Assembly: GCA_026389055.1 (NCBI GenBank)
Contig: JAPLIO010000069.1
Location: 1-11,393 of the forward strand
Source: Candidatus Melainabacteria bacterium
GTDB taxonomy: Bacteria; Cyanobacteriota; Vampirovibrionia; Vampirovibrionales; JAJTHC01
Direction of reading: 5' to 3'
Length of the DNA: 11,393 bases
Shown here piece by piece: positions 6,904 through 11,393 of this stretch. Each line of letters starts with the position of its first letter. The stretch's first letter is position 1. The notes under the pieces were generated by a model that was not told where the DNA came from, ran no database searches, and was given only the letters and a program-made list of their open reading frames with translations. A program made the position numbers and the translations under genes.

Positions 6904-7809
6904 ATGGCTAATAACGAAACCAACTTTGCTGATTTTTCTAAATATCAAACATCGACCAAAACTAAGAAAATACTCACCTACATTGGCTGGGGTATTCTGG
7001 GGTTAATCCTCTTTAATAGTATTATTATCATTGTACCTGCAGGTAATCGGGTTGTGGTGTTTAACAACTTTACAGGGGTTGAAAAACGGGTACTAACCGA
7101 AGGCATTAACCTACTGCTACCGTTTGTGCAATCGCCTGTTTATTACGATGTACGCACCCAAACCTACACCATGTCTGCCACCCACGACGAAGGCGACCTT
7201 CAGGGCGATGATGGGGTTTCCGTTTTAACTTCTGATGGGCAACCCGTGAAATTTGATATTTCCGTTCGTTACCACTTGATGAGTGGCGATGTTTGGAAAG
7301 TGCACCAAGATGTAGGACCCGCTTACATTGAAAAAATTGTTCGTCCCACTTCTAGAACGGTTATTCGAGATGTAGTTTCTGGCTACACCGTTACGGAAGT
7401 GTATTCTACTAAGCGAAGTGAAATTCAAGCCAAAATTTCCGAAGAACTTGAAACCTCATTGAAAAAATACAATATTCAGTACGATGAAATTTTGATTCGG
7501 AACATTCAGTTTTCCGAAGCATTTGCCCAAGCCGTTGAACAAAAGCAAATTGCTATGCAGGATGCTCAACGCATGAAGTATGTATTGCAGAAGGAAGAAT
7601 CTGAAAAACAACGGAAAATTATTGAGGCCACAGGGGAGGCGGAAGCCTTACGCAAAAAGGGGGAAGCCCTTAAGGCGAATCCGCATTTAATTCAGTATAC
7701 CTATGTGCAGAAGCTTTCACCAAATGTTCAGGCGATTGTTACCAACCAAAGTAGTATTATGAATATGGGTGATTTTTTAAAAAAGCCGACTGATACCACC
7801 AAGCCATAA
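6904..7809 (+). CDS. Prohibitin/SPFH (band 7) family membrane protein
   Basis: The 301-residue protein has a short cytoplasmic N-terminus and one membrane helix (about 22-44). A prohibitin/band 7 domain follows (about 45-205), with VPAGNRVVVFNNFTGVEKRVLTEGINLLLPF at its start, written here in family terms as the usual PAG...V..G...GlHf..PF layout. A charged coiled coil comes next (about 205-257, EKQRKIIEATGEAEALRKKGEA). Family members form large ring or cage assemblies that scaffold membrane microdomains and regulate membrane proteases such as FtsH. No FtsH or NfeD-type partner gene is adjacent, and the full-length prohibitin arrangement favours a PHB1/2-like rather than HflK/HflC call. AAAAGGA lies about 12 bases before the ATG, and a terminator-like hairpin just upstream suggests its own promoter. 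It is convergent with the dehydrogenase gene, 46 bases apart. Confidence 0.9.
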   Translation: MANNETNFADFSKYQTSTKTKKILTYIGWGILGLILFNSIIIIVPAGNRVVVFNNFTGVEKRVLTEGINLLLPFVQSPVYYDVRTQTYTMSATHDEGDLQGDDGVSVLTSDGQPVKFDISVRYHLMSGDVWKVHQDVGPAYIEKIVRPTSRTVIRDVVSGYTVTEVYSTKRSEIQAKISEELETSLKKYNIQYDEILIRNIQFSEAFAQAVEQKQIAMQDAQRMKYVLQKEESEKQRKIIEATGEAEALRKKGEALKANPHLIQYTYVQKLSPNVQAIVTNQSSIMNMGDFLKKPTDTTKP

Positions 7810-7855
7810 GAGTTTTTAACTTACTGGTGCCTAGTTTCCATCTAACGTCATTTAA

Positions 7856-8914
7856 TTAGTGGGTATGGATGTCATATTTAAACCCTTGCCCATGTTCCAT
7901 GGCTTCAAGGGCATCTACCACGTTGGCTAGCGGATAGGCTCCCGAAATAAGCGGTCGGGGGTCTAGCTTGCCCGTGGCTAACCAGTCAAAACTTTTCGCC
8001 ACAAACGCAGGCGTATGATGAAACAAACTATAAAGCGTCAATTCATTATAATGCACCAATCGAGTATCCACCGCCACGGTGCTGCCACCACTGCACCCCG
8101 CAAACCAATGCACCACGCCACCCTTGCGGGCTAGGTGCAAGCATTTTTCCCACGTTTCAGGTAAGCCCACGGCTTCAATCACTACATCAAACCCTCGCCC
8201 ATCAGGCGAAAACGCCTGTTTGATAGCCACAGGGTCAAAGCCATCCGCAATAGAAACGGTTTGCACCGCTCCACCAAAGTTTTCTGCCATTTTCAGTTTA
8301 TAATCAGACCGAGCAATCGCCGTAACGTTCGCCCCCAAAAGCGTTGCCACTTTCACCATTAGCTGACCAATCGGGCCTAAGCCAACAATCGCAACCGATT
8401 GCCCCGCTTTCACGCCAACGCCCTCAACACCTCGCATGGCGACGGCTAGGGGTTCGGTAAAAGCGGCGATTTCAAAGGGCATGGCATCGGGCAATAAATG
8501 CGTGTTGTATTGGGCAATGTTGGCAGGCACTTTGATGAATTGGGCGTACGCTCCGTTGAGCAAAACAAGGTGTTCGCACAAGTTGTGTTGCCCTTGATGG
8601 CAGTAATAACAATCAAAACACGGGGCAGAATTGGCACAGACCACTCGTTGCCCCAACTGCCATTTAGAAGTGGTTTCATCCCCACCGATAGCCACAATCG
8701 TGCCAGCAAATTCATGCCCGAATGGGGCGGGTAGTTTATCGCCTAGCAGGACGGGATGCCCTCGTTTGTAGCATTTTAGGTCTGTTCCGCAAGTTAAGGC
8801 ACTGCCTATTTGGATGAGCAGTTCGCCTTCGGTTAATTCAGGCAGTGGGCAGTCTTCAACACGAACATCTTTGGGGGCGTAGAATAGAGCGGTTTGGTTG
8901 GTTGTGGGTAGCAT
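7856..8914 (-). CDS. Zinc-dependent medium-chain alcohol/polyol dehydrogenase
   Basis: The 352-residue protein has the full layout of the zinc MDR family (alcohol, sorbitol and threonine dehydrogenases). Catalytic zinc ligands are Cys42, His67-Glu68 in GHE and Glu154 in EPLA. Structural zinc cysteines are 99, 102, 105 and 113. The Rossmann loop is GLGPIG (178-183). It should oxidise a secondary alcohol or sugar alcohol with NAD(P)+; substrate is not deducible. At the end of the second Rossmann strand the sequence is AIARSD, without the usual acidic residue that selects NAD+, which hints at NADP+ use (inference). A TATAAC -10-like box lies about 50 bases upstream on the minus strand, but the ribosome-binding site is weak (AAGAAAA). 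It follows the 429-residue orphan by 133 bases with a hairpin between, so co-transcription is doubtful. Confidence 0.92.
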   Translation of the reverse strand: MLPTTNQTALFYAPKDVRVEDCPLPELTEGELLIQIGSALTCGTDLKCYKRGHPVLLGDKLPAPFGHEFAGTIVAIGGDETTSKWQLGQRVVCANSAPCFDCYYCHQGQHNLCEHLVLLNGAYAQFIKVPANIAQYNTHLLPDAMPFEIAAFTEPLAVAMRGVEGVGVKAGQSVAIVGLGPIGQLMVKVATLLGANVTAIARSDYKLKMAENFGGAVQTVSIADGFDPVAIKQAFSPDGRGFDVVIEAVGLPETWEKCLHLARKGGVVHWFAGCSGGSTVAVDTRLVHYNELTLYSLFHHTPAFVAKSFDWLATGKLDPRPLISGAYPLANVVDALEAMEHGQGFKYDIHTH

Positions 8915-9010
8915 GATGAGCCGTTTTCTTGATGATATCGTGCTTGGGGAGTGTTATAATTATGATTGTATCATCAATAAATAGCTTACCACCTGACTGG
9001 ATTTTTTATA

Positions 9011-9040
9011 CTTTCTAACCAGTGTGGCATGGTTAGAAAG
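9011..9040 (-). terminator. Perfect 11-base-pair hairpin after the orphan gene
   Basis: CTTTCTAACCA (9011-9021) and TGGTTAGAAAG (9030-9040) pair perfectly around an 8-base loop, 7 bases after the stop codon of the 9048-10337 gene. On the minus strand the bases that follow are A-rich rather than T-rich. It therefore lacks the U-tract of a classical terminator and may instead be a transcript-end stabiliser or a factor-dependent site. Confidence 0.45.
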
Positions 9041-9047
9041 CATAAAT

Positions 9048-10337
9048 CTATTTCAATGATTTCATGGCTTGGCGTAACCGCTTAATCCGAAATTGCCTAG
9101 CAATTAACGGTTCGCCCGTCGCCCTTTGACGATTCAGTTCCTGATGCTCTCCCAAATTCGCCATATTCCCAAAGCCCGCAGGGGTCTGCGTAAAATCCAT
9201 CGCCTGCCCTGCAAAAGCAGTTTCTTGAGCTAATGGCAACGCGTCCATTTGCGGAAGTGGAAACGCAAAGGGACGGCGAAAATCTTGTAATCGGAAAGCT
9301 TCCATTGCTGGAAATGGGTTATTAAGGCTATTGCCCACCGAAGCCTGATTATAAGAGACGGGCAAAAAAGAAGGTTCCGTCTTAAAAAAATCAACGGAGG
9401 GTTGCTTGGTCGTTGTTTCAATGGGGTTTTGTAGGGCAAGAAAGGGTGGAATGGATGAAATAGCCGTATTATTACCAACGTCCCCATTTTTTTGAGCAGG
9501 TAAAATAGCAATAAGCGGAAGAGAAGCATTACCCACTTCTGTGGTGGCTATAGGCGGTGGCGGTACTTCTGGGGGGGGCTTTGTTGTCGTAACAGCCGTT
9601 GAAGCACCCGTAGGGGTATCTGTCTCTAAGCTGGTAATGCCAACAGTAGGCACGTTTAAGGGAAAGGAAGCCGATTCAATTAAGGCAAAAATATCAGGTG
9701 CCACGCTGGTGGCACTATCCAAAAACCGCGAAAGAACACTTTGTGGGGTATTTACCACACCAATCGTATCCAGCCCATCGGTAGGGGTTTCCGTTAGCGT
9801 AAAGGTGCCATCTGCTTGCTGAACAACGGTATAGCCGTTGCCTTTTTGCGTAACTTGTAAGCGTAAGTAAGGCAAGTAAAACGAGTTGTTCGCATCCAAA
9901 TAAGCCTGTAAATTCGTGGCAGACGTTTCAAAAAATTGCGACTGGGTTTGGTAGCGTGTTGTAATAGGGTTATAGGTAATATCTGTAGGGGTATAGGCGG
10001 TTAATAGTGGCTGTGTTGAATACGGGTTTTTCAACTTTTGGGCATTCACCCGAAACGAATAGGGGTAGGTGCTGGCATACGCCTGAGAATTGGGTTGGCT
10101 AACGGCAACGCTTCTACCCAGGGTGTTGAGGCTATAATAGGTATCCAACGCCGTGGTTTTACCTGCATCATTAGTGGGCGGTTGCAGGGTAAAATCATAA
10201 AAACTATTGGGTGAACGGATGGTATAGCTTGGCACGGTATAAGGGTCGTACGTTAAAGCCCCGTTGGTTACGTTGTAGGGGAAGGTTCCCCAGTTGTACA
10301 AACGATATGTGGGTAGGGTAATGGCTGAAATGCTCAA
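9048..10337 (-). CDS. Hypothetical Tyr/Pro-rich protein, 429 residues
   Basis: I do not recognise this protein. The start is TTG (10337-10335), chosen because a strong AAGGAG (10353-10348) lies 10 bases upstream and no ATG or GTG fits. The N-terminal 170 residues are rich in Tyr, Asn, Thr and Ser, with repeated short strands (YNWGTFPYNV, YDPYTVPSYT, NGYTVVQQADGTFTL) suggesting a beta structure. A Pro-rich linker follows (KPPPEVPPPP, about 252-262), then a Phe/Pro-rich segment with FRRPFAFPLPQMDALPL. The C-terminal tail is strongly basic (ARQFRIKRLRQAMKSLK). No signal peptide or membrane helix is seen. The composition resembles a surface or scaffold protein, but the lack of an export signal leaves this open. 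A C8 homopolymer in the linker codons could slip. The dehydrogenase gene lies downstream on the same strand. Confidence 0.65.
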   Translation of the reverse strand: MSISAITLPTYRLYNWGTFPYNVTNGALTYDPYTVPSYTIRSPNSFYDFTLQPPTNDAGKTTALDTYYSLNTLGRSVAVSQPNSQAYASTYPYSFRVNAQKLKNPYSTQPLLTAYTPTDITYNPITTRYQTQSQFFETSATNLQAYLDANNSFYLPYLRLQVTQKGNGYTVVQQADGTFTLTETPTDGLDTIGVVNTPQSVLSRFLDSATSVAPDIFALIESASFPLNVPTVGITSLETDTPTGASTAVTTTKPPPEVPPPPIATTEVGNASLPLIAILPAQKNGDVGNNTAISSIPPFLALQNPIETTTKQPSVDFFKTEPSFLPVSYNQASVGNSLNNPFPAMEAFRLQDFRRPFAFPLPQMDALPLAQETAFAGQAMDFTQTPAGFGNMANLGEHQELNRQRATGEPLIARQFRIKRLRQAMKSLK

Positions 10338-10681
10338 ACAATAACGACTCCTTTTTTTAGTGCTTCTATAATAAACGTATCGTCTTGATGCTCATTTTCC
10401 TGAAGGGAATTCTCAAGCTTTCGTATGATGAATGATAAGCTTTTGTACCAAATAGAACTAAACCCTAAAGGTTGATGCCGTTTTACCGAAATAACGGATA
10501 CAAACCTTTTATAGTATTTTGAATTTTTTTCTTTGTTTGATTCCCTGTAGGGGTGCGATTTATCGCATCCGTTTGGGGATTGTGGGGCGGACGTAATAAA
10601 TTACGCCCCTACATTAAAACAGATGGTTAATTATTCAAAATACTATATGTGTTACACCCCACTTTAAAACAGGATGATTTT
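10338..10681. other. Repeat-bearing spacer between the orphan gene and the second pilin-like gene
   Basis: This 344-base spacer separates divergent genes. Nearest 10337 it holds the ribosome-binding site of the orphan gene and an AT-rich TATTAT region that could be its -10. It also holds the 10510-10647 inverted-repeat element. The last 30 bases (TTACA...GGATGATTTT) resemble the leader of the first pilin-like gene (TTACA...GGATGTGTTT). No gene is seen. Confidence 0.5.
10510..10647. mobile_element. MITE-like element with perfect 15-base inverted ends
   Basis: TATAGTATTTTGAAT (10510-10524) and ATTCAAAATACTATA (10633-10647) are exact inverse copies bounded by TA. Between them lie two palindromes. 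The first is GTAGGGG with TGCGAT-TT-ATCGCA (10547-10570). The second is GGGGCG...CGTAAT-AA-ATTACG-CCCC running into CCCCTAC (10584-10612). The element has no coding capacity. Its ends differ from those at 2487/2644, but the interior palindrome style is the same. It lies just upstream of the second pilin-like gene and may supply or disturb its promoter. Confidence 0.6.
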
Positions 10682-11325
10682 ATGATACGATTAAACCAGC
10701 AACCAGCAACCAGCGTAAGCTAGGCTTTACCCTATCTGAATTACTGGTTAGTTTAGCCGTTTTGGGGTTAATAGCAGGGTTGACTGTTCCTTCTGTTGTC
10801 AATTCGGTAGATATTAGCAGGCAAAAAGCCGTGCTAAAAGAAGACATTCAAGCCATTAGCCAAATTATACAGGCAGGCTACTTGAGTGGTGATTTTTCAG
10901 CAATTACAGATTGGAGTGTCCTCAACACAACGGACCCCATTGTGCAGTATTTCACCAGTAGACTGGGTGGGGTAGTACGACAATGCCCTAGAGGAACAAT
11001 AGCTCCACCGTGTAATAATATAAGGCACGGTCATTATGCCCCAAGTTTGACAGACCATTCAGGGCGATGGGTAATAAGCAACGGTACCACTATCGCTCTA
11101 ATTGGATCGGGATATACTAATCAGAATTATATAGTATTCAACATCAACAGTAAACCGCAACTAAACGATGGCATTGGTCAACAAGTGCCTGTCGTTTGTA
11201 ACGTTTCTGATAGTCCTGCTCTTTTGGGTGCTTCTACTATAAAACCAGCCCAATGTGGACCTTGGTGGCCAGAATCACATACCGTTGCTTATTATTCGCT
11301 TACTTGGGAAAAATTATTTAGCTAG
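10682..11325 (+). CDS. Type IV pilin-like (prepilin) protein, second paralogue, out of frame with its ATG; putative phase-variable gene
   Basis: The pilin frame carries KLGFTLSELLVSLAVLGLIAG, with the cleavage Gly codon at 10723 and mature length about 199 residues. Like the first paralogue it has a Cys-x8-Cys pair, later cysteines and a C-terminal W..LF (TWEKLFS). The globular part is otherwise strongly diverged, while the motif region is very similar at DNA level. AGGA (10671-10674) is spaced 7 bases from the ATG at 10682. From that ATG the frame passes three AACCAGC units and hits TAG at 10721-10723, right at the motif. The pilin frame has TGA at 10675 and only rare non-canonical codons (ACG, ATT) before the motif. 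The TTG at 10762 starts inside the hydrophobic helix. Four repeat copies would give a 16-residue leader in frame, and one copy would also restore it. Alternatives are pseudogenisation or use of an unusual start. Confidence 0.75.
10694..10714 (+). repeat. Heptanucleotide tandem repeat, AACCAGC x 3
   Basis: Three perfect copies lie between the ATG and the prepilin motif of the second pilin-like gene, the same position as the AACCAAG array of the first. The units of the two arrays differ at two positions. The array is open in all frames and encodes N-Q-Q-P-A-T-S when read across three units. Confidence 0.9.
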
Positions 11326-11393
11326 TACCAATTCAAAGATTAAATAGCGTAAAATCATGATTCGGGATGCCACGGGGGGCATCCCCTACGAAG
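11326..11393. mobile_element. Left end of another copy of the 2487-2644 MITE, cut by the window edge
   Basis: Positions 11326-11350 match the left inverted end at 2487-2511 over 25 bases with three mismatches, again beginning at TA and ending AATAGCGT. A palindrome follows: GGGATGCC (11364-11371) with GGCATCCC (11378-11385), running into CCCCTACGAA, the inverse of the TTCGTAGGGG inside the first copy. The element begins directly after the TAG stop codon of the second pilin-like gene. The right end lies outside the window. Confidence 0.6.

Noticed and set aside
9541..9822. Plus-strand 93-codon frame inside the 429-residue orphan gene
   Set aside because: It is antisense to a gene with a strong ribosome-binding site, and its Gly/Val-rich composition mirrors the Pro/Thr codons of the opposite strand.
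10762..11325. TTG start at 10762 for the second pilin-like gene
   Set aside because: It falls within the N-terminal hydrophobic helix, after the cleavage site, so it cannot give a functional prepilin.

Overview
The window reads as an accessory-leaning stretch of a Gram-negative-type chromosome with moderate-to-low GC. I cannot fix the taxon. Two pilin-like genes whose products carry the prepilin sequence KLGFTLSELLVSLAVLGLIAG recall the large pilin-like families of non-photosynthetic relatives of cyanobacteria (Vampirovibrio/Melainabacteria). This is an inference from memory, not a database result.

Layout: a DNA-damage-inducible protein D (DinD) gene enters from the left edge on the minus strand (1-285, 3' end missing). 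It is divergent from nadK (NAD kinase, 477-1382, plus). Then comes a pilin-like gene (1557-2268, plus) and a 400-base nest of three palindromic or MITE-like repeats (2353-2644). Three minus- or divergently oriented genes follow: an MFS exporter (2672-4117, minus), a secreted/membrane AMIN-like protein (4235-5650, minus) and an acidic hypothetical protein (6031-6795, plus). A terminator-like hairpin separates that gene from a prohibitin/SPFH membrane protein (6904-7809, plus). That gene is convergent with a zinc-dependent alcohol/polyol-type dehydrogenase (7856-8914, minus), which lies downstream of a 429-residue Tyr/Pro-rich orphan (9048-10337, minus). A 138-base element with perfect 15-base inverted ends follows, then a second pilin-like gene (10682-11325, plus). 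One end of another MITE abuts its stop codon and runs off the right edge.

The most interesting observation is the pilin-like pair. Each has a good ribosome-binding site and an ATG, then a 7-base tandem repeat (AACCAAG x8 in the first, AACCAGC x3 in the second), then the prepilin cleavage motif. In both genes the repeat number present puts the ATG out of frame with the pilin body, and no other usable start exists in the pilin frame. Because 7 is not a multiple of 3, losing or gaining copies restores the frame (7 or 10 copies in the first, 4 or 1 in the second). This is the architecture of a phase-variable contingency locus, with two paralogues apparently both captured in the OFF state.

The other genes look like ordinary housekeeping or hypothetical genes with no evident operon logic linking them. 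Intergenic spaces are rich in short palindromes carrying a constant GTAGGGG/CCCCTAC flank, some of them inside elements with TA-bounded inverted ends, so this is repeat-rich, plastic DNA.
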